Assembly: GCA_025504975.1 (NCBI GenBank)
Contig: JANUWI010000010.1
Coordinates: 558,001 to 622,000 of the forward strand
Direction: 5' to 3'
Origin: Plenodomus lindquistii
Taxonomy: Eukaryota > Ascomycota > Dothideomycetes > Pleosporales > Leptosphaeriaceae
Length of the DNA stretch: 64,000 nt
Shown: in pieces, positions 23,573 through 33,557 of the stretch
Numbering within the stretch: position 1 is the stretch's first letter
Layout of the letters: each line of letters begins with the position of its first letter
Translations under genes and position numbers: made by a program
The notes under the pieces: generated by a model
What the model was told of the DNA's origin: nothing
The model's input: only the letters and a program-made list of their open reading frames with translations
Databases searched by the model: none

Positions 23573-25626
23573 ATGTCTGCTGTGCCTAACATACCATCCG
23601 ATACGCCTGGACTACACAGCAATGGTGTTCAAACGAACGGTGCCCAAGTGAACGGTGTACATACGAATGGGGTTCATACGAATGGTTCTACGAAGACAAA
23701 CGCCATGCCGGCACAAACCTTCCAGCTCAATGATACGCCAGTCGAGAACCAGCGGCCAATGAAAGTCATTGTAATTGGCGCAGGTTACTCAGGCATCTAC
23801 TGCGGTATTCGCATACCAGAACGACTTCGGAACGTTGAGCTTGTGATTTACGAGAAAAATGCTGGTGTGGGTGGGACATGGTACGAGAATAGGTTCGTCC
23901 GGCCGTCAAACAAACAATGAAAACAAACCAAGACAACATTTACTTACCCTCTGCATAGATATCTTGGCTGCGCCTGCGATGTACCATGTAAGCAAGACGT
24001 TCACACATAGCTTGGTGTAGTTCTAACAGCATAAACAGCACACTCTTACCAATACACATTCGAGCCAAACACAAATTGGTCTTCTCTGTATGCGCCCGCA
24101 GCGGAGATCCAAGCTTACCTCGAGAGAGTAGCTACAAAGTACTCGGCGATGCGTTTCATCAAATTACAGCACGAAATCATTGGGTGTCACTGGGAAGAAA
24201 AAACGGCGAAATGGCATGTTGATGTCAAGAACCTGGTGACGGGCGAGACGATGCATGATACGTGTGATGTATTGATCTCAGGAAGGGGAAATCTGAATAC
24301 GCCGAGTTGGCCTGAGATTGAAGGTTTGGATAAGTTTGAGGGAGAAGTTATGCATAGTGCACGGTGGAACGAGAGGTTCGTGATACCCGATTTCATCAAC
24401 GCTATTAGAAAGAAAGTAAGCATTCGATACTAACAGCGACCAGCTACGACTTCACCAACAAACGCATAGGCGTAATCGGCTCCGGTTCCTCCTCTATTCA
24501 AATCGTACCGTGTCTGCAACGCCTCCCCGGCACCCAAATCTCCACCTTTGTCCGCAGCAAAACGTGGATCTCGCCGCCCTTTAGCGCAGACTTCTTCGAA
24601 AAACACAACTTCACCTCCACTACCGTCCCTCCCGAACTCCGCGAAAAGTTCGCCAACGACCCAGAAGCGTATCAGAAATTCCGAATCAGCGTCGAAGAAG
24701 ACGGAAACGCAATCCACGGCGTTACTATAAAGGGCACACCACTACAAACCGGCGCAAGAGACAAGTTCCACACGCACATGAAGCAGAAACTGCAAGCCAA
24801 GCCCGAAATCTTCGACGCGCTAATCCCCAGTTTCTCCCCTGGATGTCGCCGTCTCACCCCAGGACCAGGCTACCTCGAAGCCCTCACCCAACCCAACGTC
24901 TCCTTCATCACCACCCCCATCTCACACATCTCCCCGAAGGCTATCCACACCACCTCTGGCCCCCCACACCCCATCGACGTCCTAATCTGCGCCACAGGCT
25001 TCAAATCCAGCACCGCACCCCCCTTCCCCATAACCGGCCAGCACGGCCTCACCCTCCAGCAAAAATGGTCCAAACGCGCAACAACCTACCTATCCCACAG
25101 CATCCCCAGTTTCCCCAACTTCTTCACCATGCTGGGTCCCAACAGCGCCATCGGCTCCGGCAGTCTAACCTTTATGATTGAAAACGTAGGAGACTACATT
25201 ATCCGCTGTATTCGCAAACTGCAAAAAGAAAACATTGCGTCTATGGTTGCGAAACCCGCGCGCGAGAGGGATTTCACGGCGTATGTGGATGCGTATTTTC
25301 AGGGCACGGTGTTTGCGGAGGAGTGTAGGAGTTGGTATAAGAATCGGGGCACGGGAGAGGTGGTGGGGCTGTGGCCGGGGAGCACGCTGCATTGTGTGGA
25401 GGCGCTGAGGAGTGTGAGGTGGGAGGACTTTGAGTATGTTTATCTAGGGGAGGAGGAGGGCGGTGCGGAAGTGAATCAGTTGGCGTGGTTGGGGAATGGG
25501 TGGAGTGTTAAGCAGATTGAGGGAAGGGATCTGGCGTGGTATTTGTATCCTGAGTTTTTGGATAGGCCGGGGGTGGGGAGGCCCGAGGAGGGGGAGAGGT
25601 ATGCGGTCAGGCCTTTTTCGCATTGA
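23573..25626 (+). CDS. Baeyer-Villiger type flavin monooxygenase
   Basis: NADPH- and FAD-dependent class B monooxygenase; the substrate cannot be read from sequence. Four exons (23573-23892, 23959-23987, 24039-24375, 24444-25626), including one of 29 nt, encode 622 residues. The FAD Rossmann motif GAGYSG sits at 69-74. The Baeyer-Villiger fingerprint FxGxxxHxxxW appears as FEGEVMHSARW, and the NADPH motif as GSGSSS. MLGPNSAIGSGS near the C-terminal third is also typical. The first 45 residues carry imperfect NGVxT repeats and look disordered. No polyketide synthase or other biosynthetic partner is nearby, so it appears to stand alone. The family resembles enzymes used in fungal secondary metabolism and xenobiotic degradation. 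Sense-strand bias changes from C-rich to G-rich at about 25240. Confidence 0.92.
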
Positions 25627-26032
25627 TGTTTGGAGAGGGTAGGGAATTTTGTTGTAGATGTTGGTATATATTGATGTTTAAGGCATCTTGAAAGACCCTA
25701 GTCGCAGTCACAAGCTGACCTCGAAAGCTGGGGAAACGGCTTGGCCTATTTGGGTTAGACTGTTTGTGGGGAGCCGAGGCTCATTCACATGTCGTCGCAA
25801 GGGAAGCTGTGACGCCGTCCACGTTCACAAGACAACGATTTGAGCCTCAACCTGAAGGGTGGACACCGCTAAAACCTCGAGGACATCAGTGCGATTACCG
25901 AGCTTCCATCTCACACTCAATATCCACGTACACCCATACCGCCACCACCCAACAACATCCGCCTCGCGACCGCGTATCGCGTATCGCGCATCCCAACCAC
26001 CCACAGCTACGAATGCCTCCCCCACGGTAACC
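25627..26032. other. Intergenic between two plus-strand genes
   Basis: 406 bp with the 3-prime end of the monooxygenase gene and the promoter of the ABC transporter gene. An upstream in-frame extension exists without a convincing ATG context. No RNA gene was seen. Confidence 0.5.
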
Positions 26033-28382
26033 ATGGCCGTCCTCTCCAAACCCTTCTTCAAGCAGCGTCTTACCAGCGCATCCGCAAAAGCCATCATCGC
26101 CGACCTCACAACCCTCTATCTCCACCACCGCACCAACATTTCGCGCGCCGTCTACCTAACCCTCTTCGTCACCCTCCTCAACCGCATCCGCAACGCCATC
26201 GCCGCCCAAAAAGAAGCCGCCACCGTCCGCCTTGCAACCAAAGATGCAGCAGCGGCCTCGAAACCTCCATCCAGTAGTAACGGCGAGGCCATGGGTGGGC
26301 GCAAGAAGGTCGAGCTGAATCGCGAGTTCTTCAAGAATCTACTGCGCTTGTTACGGATATGTATACCCGGGTGGAAGAGCAAGGAGTTTCGGCTGTTGAT
26401 TGGACATAGTGTGTTTTTGGTGCTGCGGACGATGATTAGTTTGTATGTTGCTGAGTTGGATGGACGGTTGGTTAGTGCGTTGGTTCGAGGGCGGGGGAGG
26501 GAGTTTTTGGTGGGCTTGGTGTGGTGGATGGGTGTTGCTGTTCCGGCGACGTTTACGAATAGTATGGTATGTTTTGGCATTTGTTTGATTTTGGAGTGGT
26601 GTGGGTGTGCTAATGATGGATGTGTAGCTTTCTTACCACCAGTGCAAGCTGTCGTTGCAGTATCGGACGCGCCTTACGAATTATATACATTCGAAGTATC
26701 TGTCGCAAATGACGTTTTATACGCTTTCGGCTCTCGATGATCGCATATCCAACGCTGATCAACTGATCACGGTCGATGTGGCGAAGTTCTCGAATTCGCT
26801 TGCTGAACTCTATTCGAATCTCGCCAAACCGGTCCTCGATATCATCATCTACAACTACAGTCTGTCAAGGAGTGTTGGTGGAGAAGGCCTGTTCTTCATG
26901 TCATTGCTGGTGCAGATATCAGCAAATGTAATGCGAGCGCTGACACCACCGTTTGGAAAATACGTTGCAGACGAGGCAAGACTAGAGGGCGAGTTCAGAT
27001 TCCAGCACAGCCGGCTGATTGATTGGAGCGAGGAAGTCGCGCTTTATGCTGGCCACGAAGCGGAGAAGGACACGCTGGACAAGGGATACTTTACACTGAT
27101 CAAACACGTAAACAGGATATTACGGAGACGCTTCTATCACGGCATCATGGAAGACTTTGTCATCAAGTATTTCTGGGGCGCGCTTGGTCTGATGTTGTGC
27201 AGTGTACCGGTGTTTTTTAAAGTGCCTGGAACAGGAGGGAAAACCATGGGAGATCGCACAGAGAGTAAGTGGAACGATTAGCGGAAGCTTGATACAACCG
27301 CTAACATGCCTGACAGGCTTCGTCACAAACCGCCGCATGCTTCTAATGTCATCCGACGCCTTCGGCCGCGTCATGTTCTCCTACAAAGAAATCACCGAAC
27401 TCGCAGGCTACACCTCTCGCGTCTCCACCCTCCTCGACGTAATCGCCGACATCCAATCCGGCTACTTCGAGAAAAACCTCGTCTCCTCGGCCTCGACCTC
27501 TGAAAACGCCGCAGTCCTCCGCGGCCGGGGCACCGTAACAGAAGGCCCCGACATATCCTTCGACTCCGTCCCCATCGTCTCCCCCAACGGCGACGTCCTC
27601 GTCCGCGCCCTCACCTTCACCATAAAACCCCACGACCACCTCCTCATCATCGGCCCCAACGGCTGCGGAAAATCAAGCCTCTTCCGTATCCTCGGCGGCC
27701 TGTGGCCCGTATACGGCGGCAACGTACGCAAACCCCCCTTTGAAGATATCTTCTACATCCCGCAACGCCCTTACTTATCCCGCGGCACCCTCCGCCAACA
27801 AATCATCTACCCGGACAATCTGCGAGAAATGCACGACAAAGGCGTCACGGATGCCGATCTCCTGCGTATCCTCGAGACCCTGGACATCGGCTCCCTAGTC
27901 GACCGTCCACATGGCTTCGACGCCGAACAACACTGGGAAGACGTACTTTCCGGTGGTCTCCAGCAGCGCGTCGCAATGGCCCGGCTGTTCTATCATAAAC
28001 CCCGTTACGCGATTCTAGACGAGTGCACGAGCTCTGTTACGCTTGAGGTGGAACGCGTGATGTATGAGGAGGCGAAGCGGTTGGGGATTACGCTCATGAC
28101 GGTTAGTCATAGGCGCAGTTTGTGGAAGTATCATACTAGGATTTTGCAGTTTGATGGGCAGGGGGGTTACTATTTTGGGGGGTTGGATGCGGAGAGGAGG
28201 GGGGTGCTTGAGGAGTAAGTGAAGTCTTTTTTTTTGTCCGCTTTTTTTTTTGGGAGGGGGGGTTGAGGGATGAGATAAGAGTGTGTGCTAACTGTGTGGA
28301 TAGTGAGAAAGAAGAGATTGATTTGCAGCTACGAGCTGTGCCGGAGATTGAGCAGAGGATTAGGGAGTTGACGAGTTCGTAG
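26033..28382 (+). CDS. Peroxisomal ABCD half-transporter (long-chain fatty acid import)
   Basis: ABC subfamily D half-transporter expected to work as a heterodimer in the peroxisome membrane, importing long-chain acyl-CoA for beta-oxidation. Four exons (26033-26566, 26628-27264, 27317-28214, 28304-28382) encode 715 residues. Transmembrane domain landmarks include LSYHQCKLSLQYRTRLT and the EAA-like EEVALYAGHEAEKDTLDKGY. The nucleotide domain has Walker A GPNGCGKSS, signature LSGGLQQRVAMARLF, Walker B YAILDECTSSV and the switch histidine in TVSHRRS. Fungi have two such genes (yeast PXA1 and PXA2); I cannot say which this is. The 89-nt last intron lies after the ABC core. Sense-strand bias flips from C to G twice, at about 26300 and 28030. 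Confidence 0.93.
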
Positions 28383-29719
28383 GGGGGTGTGGTGTGGACA
28401 GGTGGATGGGTAAGTGTACGACAGGGCGAGCATATTGCGGTCATGAATGCATGGTTGTCGAGACGCCATGTGAGGGATCTCATGTATCAGTATATCCATG
28501 CTAGCAGGCGTGCGAGATCTGAACATCAATCACCCTTGTTGGCGTTGCTATAATCTGGCATCCTGTAATCGGAAGCAGAAGGTGCACCGCCATTGATTCC
28601 CTTGATTTGCTCAGTAAACAAAATCACAGCCCTGTCTGTACATGCAGCTCGCGACAATATGTGTCTAATTACACATATCTACATGACGTTGAGTGCAAAT
28701 CAGAAAGGAGGCGATGGGGAGTAACTCTTCGATCTGGTCCAATTGCCCATCTATATATTGATGCGTATAGATCGGTAGATTGCTACACATGGAATGGACA
28801 GATATTTAGACTTGGGCGAATAGAATGAGCGGATGTGTAGATTTAGTGCAAATTGGCGCAAAGGAGAAGTAACGAACCAAGATTTGATGCAAATGCAAGT
28901 CGCACAGACAGATTTGGAGATGGATCTAAATTGTGGCGTATCGATTTGTAATGTTGCGGCGGAAAGGCTTCTGGATTTTGTAATGGTTTTGATGTTGGGA
29001 GAGAGGCCATGGTAATACGTGGCAGTGAGATAGCAAGAATGGTGTGATGAGACGATATTGGCGGGTGGCGGGGTTTGACGATGACGCGCGTTGGGGTTTG
29101 GGATGAAGTTGCGCGATACTGCTGCTACAGCTGTAGCGCTGTGCTGTAAGGCTGTAGGTCTGTCAGCAACTGCAGGGCAACTGTAGCACTTTAAACAGAC
29201 GTTGCATGGCTGCAGCGGTCTAGAAGTGAATCAAAAGTATGCACCAGGTTATATTCAGCAGCGAAGGCGTTCGTATTGTTCAAGTCCTCTAGCCCCCAAC
29301 ACAACAACTAGCAGAGCCATAACAACGCGTTGTTAACATTACAAAGCTGCGTACAATTTGACTCTATACTCTACGCTCGATGATGCATATAAAATAGTAC
29401 TCTGCAATCTAATTGTTGGCACTAGATAGGAGTATTCTGCTCCTTTGCTATAGCGTTAACTCAATGACTAAAGGGTGGGAGGCTGGAATCGATGTATTTG
29501 GTGGGGCGAGCTAAGCTTTTCGATAACGGCCGCTAGGTGGCGATCCCGCGAAGCTTGATTGTGGCCAAACTGGCGTTCTCATGTGACTCTCTTGGCACCG
29601 CAGGAGCCCCCGCGCCTGCCTTTTAAGATGGCCTCGCTCCCTCTTTCCTATTTGTCTTCTTCACAACACACCATAGCAACTTCTTCACGACCAGCGCAGC
29701 TTCTGCAGCCGCCATAGCA
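28383..29719. other. Intergenic, upstream of the p150-like gene
   Basis: About 1.3 kb. It contains a 14-bp perfect palindrome at 29124-29137 with further CTGTAG copies nearby, and two similar short segments (GATTTAGTGCAAATT near 28840 and GATTTGATGCAAAT near 28881). The part nearest 29719 is the promoter of the p150-like gene. No gene was supported. Confidence 0.5.
29124..29137. repeat. Perfect 14-bp palindrome GCTACAGCTGTAGC
   Basis: The palindrome is followed by more CTGTAG or CTGTAA half-sites up to about 29187. It lies about 580 bp upstream of the p150-like start codon. It could be a dimeric factor site; no known factor is assigned. Confidence 0.6.
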
Positions 29720-32700
29720 ATGTCCCAATTCAAAGTCGGACAGACGGTCGAAACGGCCACCGGCCAGAAAGGAGTTGTCAAATACGTTGGATCTATACAC
29801 TTTGCCTCAGGCATATACGTCGGAATCGAGCTCGCCACCGCGGATGGCAAGAATGATGGATCTGTACGCGGACAGAGATATTTCACCTGTGAGGAGGATC
29901 ACGGCCTGTTTGTGAAGAGCACCGGCAACCTTCGTGTTGTCGCGCCCCCGCGTCCAGCAGTCGCGCCAGCTCCCGCGTCTTCTTCGCGGTCCGTTCCAAC
30001 AACTACAACAACAACAACAACAACAAACACCAGAACGCGCCCAAGCAGCGTCATTGCCCCTCCGCAGCCATCACGAACAGCAGCACATGTCCGCCGCCAA
30101 TCTGTTGCGGTCTCTACCGCCCCACAGACTCGAGCTCCTCACCGCGTCTCATCCACTGGGAACTCGTCAGCAAACAATGTCGAGGTCCTACAAACCAAGA
30201 TCCGCCATCTAGAACGTCAGCATGCCGAGGACCAAGATGGTCTGCGTGAGCTTGCTTCCACAAAGGAGGAACGCGATCGATATCAAAAACTCCTCGAGAA
30301 GGTCCAGAACAAATGTCAGAGCCAGCACGCTGAACTCCAAGACTTGAAGGAGAATCTCAGGAACACCCAAAATGAATACGAAACTCTCATCAAGGCCAAC
30401 GAAGACCAGGAAATCAACTTGGAGGACGCTCTCGTCGATCGAGAAATGGCACAACTACGGGCTGAGAATGCCGAGGCGGATCTCGAGTCCCTCCGGGCTC
30501 AGCTGCAGGAGCGAACCGAAGAAGTGGAAGTTCTGAGGGAAGAGGCTGAACTGTACACGGCCGAGATGACGGAGGAAGAAAGGCAGGATGCGGGATACTA
30601 CACGCTTCAAAATGAGAATGAGCGGATTCGAGATGCTTTGGTCAGGTTGAGGGATATGACAGAGGCAACGGAGCAAGAGCTCAGGGACAGGATCAGCAGC
30701 TTGGAGTCAGATCTCACCGACCTCGACACCTACAGACGCGACAACGACTCTCTTCGAGAACGCCTCGCACAAGCCGACGCCATCATCGAAGATCTCAGAC
30801 AGCGTTTGGATGCCGCCAACGAAATGGAGGACATGGTAACCGAGGTATCAAATCAAAACCACGACCTCCAAGATAGAATCGCGGAGCAGAACCTACACAT
30901 CCAGGATCTCGAGAATCTCAGGGAATTGAACGATGAGCTTGAGGTCCAGCATCTGGAACAAGAGGAGGAATTGCGTGCCGAGCTCGAAACTAGGGAGATC
31001 GAGGTCGCCGAGCAGGCTCGCCATATCGCCGAGCAGACTGCGATTATTGCCGACCACGAAACACTCATCTCCAAGTTCCGAGACCTTGTTGTCGATCTCC
31101 AAAACAAGGCCATGTACGCCGAGTCCTCCAAGACGATGACCGAGGCTATGGTCAGGGACACAACTGGCAAGTTCAACGAAGTCATGGACGTCAACCGTCA
31201 ACTCCGGGCTGCTACAGTGCAATCAACTGCGAGAAAGATTGACCACGATATTGCCGATATGGAGCTTACGCTGTCTCGCCAGGAAACCCGTTTGTGGAGT
31301 GATGGCACGGGTGGGGACTTCATCAAGGGCGAGGCAAACCAGGCTTATTTCGTTACGATCCGGCTGGACACGAAATGCACGATTCTCACAGAGGCCCTGT
31401 CTAGCACTCAGAAGCAGATCAGCCACGGTGGCCGCCTGGACGATGTGTTCTCCCAGTTGAACATATGCGAGGCCACCATGACCCTCAACCACATCAAAGA
31501 CCGAAACTCTCGACTCCAAACAGCTATGCAAAGCATCTCGCTCGCACAGTTCACCGAAATGGGTTCGATCTACCAGGACCTGCTCGCTCTCGAGCAGTCA
31601 CTCGATGAAGGCTTGAACTCTGTGAAAGCGGACACCATCAATTTCGACGAGCTTCCTGGTTCCTTAACGCGCTCCAACAAAACATACGAAGCAATTCTGC
31701 TCAGCCAACAGGAGATCTTGCTTACCAGACCGGAGAATGAAGTCATCGCACGGGCTACCACATTCGAATCCCGGCTGCTGTTCGTCAAAGAGATTTTCGC
31801 CGTGCTCTTCTCAACCCTGTCGCAGGTCCCGGACAGCATTCAGCAGCAAATCGCGAGCGTGGAGGAGACGCTAAGAGCACAAACCGACGAGGTCAGCATT
31901 ACGTACGAACGTGCCCGAAAATTCGCCGAGACCTTGCGAGCTCTTCGGGGCGACGGTCTATACTGCCCCATGACCAAGGATGATCAGGAAGAACTCGCAG
32001 AATTTGAGGAGAGTATTACCACCGCATCCGATGAGACGTGCAAATTTGCCCGAAACTTGATTGCGGAGATTATTATGGTTTCGACTTCTTCTCCTTCCGA
32101 CACGGTTGATGATTCCGTCGTACAAGAAGCACAGAGATCAATTGAGCGTCTACAGGCAGCACAGAGCTGCTTTATTATGGAATCTCGCATCGGCCCACTG
32201 TCTTTCAACCTAGACCTCTGGATTAATCACGTCTCGTCCTTGATCCTTTGCGTCGAGATTCCTCAGGTCCCCACTCCATGGGCGCAGAAGGCGAAACTGC
32301 GGAACGATGCTGTGAAGCTGCGTGAGGAGCTCGGGAAGCAGCTGGACGACATGAGGGCCGAGCGAAGGACGACGCTTTTGAAGATTCACGAGCGCGAGGA
32401 GATCATCGCTACGAAGGATCTCGAGATTGAGCATCTCCTAGCTAAGAACCGAGATGCTGTTGCCAAGACAGAAGCAACATCAGCCCTAAAATCACAGATT
32501 GCCGAACTCGAGGCTAAGATCGCCGAGCTTCAAGAAATCAGGGAATCACAATCACAGATAATACGCGATGTCGACACAGAAGACATGGACGATGCGGATC
32601 TGGAGGCGCGAGTGGAAGTCGAACCACTGCCTACATATTCTGAGCCAGCTGAATCACCCTACACGAGAGACGTCGCTGTGCCCGGTTTGAAGGTCATGTC

Positions 32701-33025
32701 AGATGCTATCCGCTTTGAAAACCATTGGCTGCGCCAGCGTGGCTACGAGGAGCAGTTGCGAATGAACAAGCAAGATTTCTACTTCAAGTTCGGGGGTAGA
32801 AGGGAAGACATTCCTTATTGGAATGCATTGGGCAGGCAGGCGGCAGAGGCCATGGCCCGATTGGTAGAAGAAGACACGAGTGATGAGGATGAGACGGATT
32901 CTCTCTCCACTCCCATCAGCCTCCCAGCCCTAGATGGCAACACAAATTGCCTTAAGGAGGCAATCGAGGCCCGCGCGCGAGTCACCATCATTGTCAATGA
33001 TGACGACGAGGACGTTTTTGTTTGA
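29720..33025 (+). CDS. Dynactin p150Glued-like CAP-Gly protein
   Basis: Single exon, 1101 residues. Residues 1-70 form a CAP-Gly domain (VGQTVETATGQKGVVKYVG, then GKNDGSVRGQRYF, with the GKNDG signature that binds EB1/tubulin tails). A Thr/Pro/Ser-rich linker follows, with a CAA-repeat poly-Thr run, then long coiled coils (about 155-480 and 880-980). The middle part has STARKIDHDIADMELTLS and later KIHEREEIIATKDLEIEHL, which echo the dynactin p150 domain order. The LFLPDSY-like segment expected after the first coiled coil is not recognisable, and the C-terminus (ENHWLRQRGYEEQLRMNKQD) departs from the usual LRAENAYLKGQDLL pattern. It is therefore either a fast-evolving p150 or a second CAP-Gly paralogue. 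Expected role: linking dynein to microtubules and cargo. It faces the ankyrin gene, 532 bp away. Confidence 0.8.
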   Translation: MSQFKVGQTVETATGQKGVVKYVGSIHFASGIYVGIELATADGKNDGSVRGQRYFTCEEDHGLFVKSTGNLRVVAPPRPAVAPAPASSSRSVPTTTTTTTTTNTRTRPSSVIAPPQPSRTAAHVRRQSVAVSTAPQTRAPHRVSSTGNSSANNVEVLQTKIRHLERQHAEDQDGLRELASTKEERDRYQKLLEKVQNKCQSQHAELQDLKENLRNTQNEYETLIKANEDQEINLEDALVDREMAQLRAENAEADLESLRAQLQERTEEVEVLREEAELYTAEMTEEERQDAGYYTLQNENERIRDALVRLRDMTEATEQELRDRISSLESDLTDLDTYRRDNDSLRERLAQADAIIEDLRQRLDAANEMEDMVTEVSNQNHDLQDRIAEQNLHIQDLENLRELNDELEVQHLEQEEELRAELETREIEVAEQARHIAEQTAIIADHETLISKFRDLVVDLQNKAMYAESSKTMTEAMVRDTTGKFNEVMDVNRQLRAATVQSTARKIDHDIADMELTLSRQETRLWSDGTGGDFIKGEANQAYFVTIRLDTKCTILTEALSSTQKQISHGGRLDDVFSQLNICEATMTLNHIKDRNSRLQTAMQSISLAQFTEMGSIYQDLLALEQSLDEGLNSVKADTINFDELPGSLTRSNKTYEAILLSQQEILLTRPENEVIARATTFESRLLFVKEIFAVLFSTLSQVPDSIQQQIASVEETLRAQTDEVSITYERARKFAETLRALRGDGLYCPMTKDDQEELAEFEESITTASDETCKFARNLIAEIIMVSTSSPSDTVDDSVVQEAQRSIERLQAAQSCFIMESRIGPLSFNLDLWINHVSSLILCVEIPQVPTPWAQKAKLRNDAVKLREELGKQLDDMRAERRTTLLKIHEREEIIATKDLEIEHLLAKNRDAVAKTEATSALKSQIAELEAKIAELQEIRESQSQIIRDVDTEDMDDADLEARVEVEPLPTYSEPAESPYTRDVAVPGLKVMSDAIRFENHWLRQRGYEEQLRMNKQDFYFKFGGRREDIPYWNALGRQAAEAMARLVEEDTSDEDETDSLSTPISLPALDGNTNCLKEAIEARARVTIIVNDDDEDVFV

Positions 33026-33557
33026 TTTTGTGAGAGGTTTTGGCCTTTTGTAAGGTTCGTGATGGTTTGGTTTGTTTTTTGTTTTGTTGTTTAACGAGTT
33101 GAACCCCTCCTTGATTGCATTTTGGAGTTGGGATTACGTTCGTGTTGGGGTTGAAGGCCTCCGGGCATAGATTTGGGAGGGTTCTCTGTAGGCTCTTGGG
33201 GGTGTTTTTGTTTTGTTGTTTTCGTTTTTGTCTTTGTTCTGTTCTCAAATGCACATCATTCTTCACATGATGGTGCATGGTTGTTTGTGCTGTGCTTGAG
33301 GCCGTGAAGGCCTCCGGGCATAGCTTTTAGATGTCTGTTTCTGCTTGCTTTTCTCCGCGTATACCCCTAGCATCGGCATGGCGTCTGGTTTGTGCCTTTG
33401 AAAGTTCGCGAATACCCTCTTGCTGTTGCATGATTGGTGCCTCTTGCATCGTTGTTATAAGTCAATACACTAACGATTCGCTCTCAATGTTTACCAATAT
33501 GCTCCATGATCACTCAGTGCACTGACTGCTTATCAGGATATACTCATATTCCGCTAC
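33026..33557. other. Convergent 3-prime region with ordered repeats
   Basis: Between the stops of two large intronless genes. It contains two T/G-rich blocks and two copies of a 19-bp repeat in the same order. No coding potential was seen. Confidence 0.6.
33152..33323 (+). repeat. Two copies of a 19-bp direct repeat (TGAAGGCCTCCGGGCATAG)
   Basis: Perfect copies at 33152-33170 and 33305-33323, 153 bp apart. Each is preceded by a TTTTGTTTTGTTGTTT block (near 33076 and 33208), so the pair looks like a degenerate duplication. It lies in the likely 3-prime untranslated region of the p150-like gene. Confidence 0.8.

Noticed and set aside
23573..28382. Secondary-metabolite cluster around the flavin monooxygenase
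   Set aside because: No synthase, P450, or pathway regulator lies next to it; neighbours are a co-repressor and a peroxisomal transporter.
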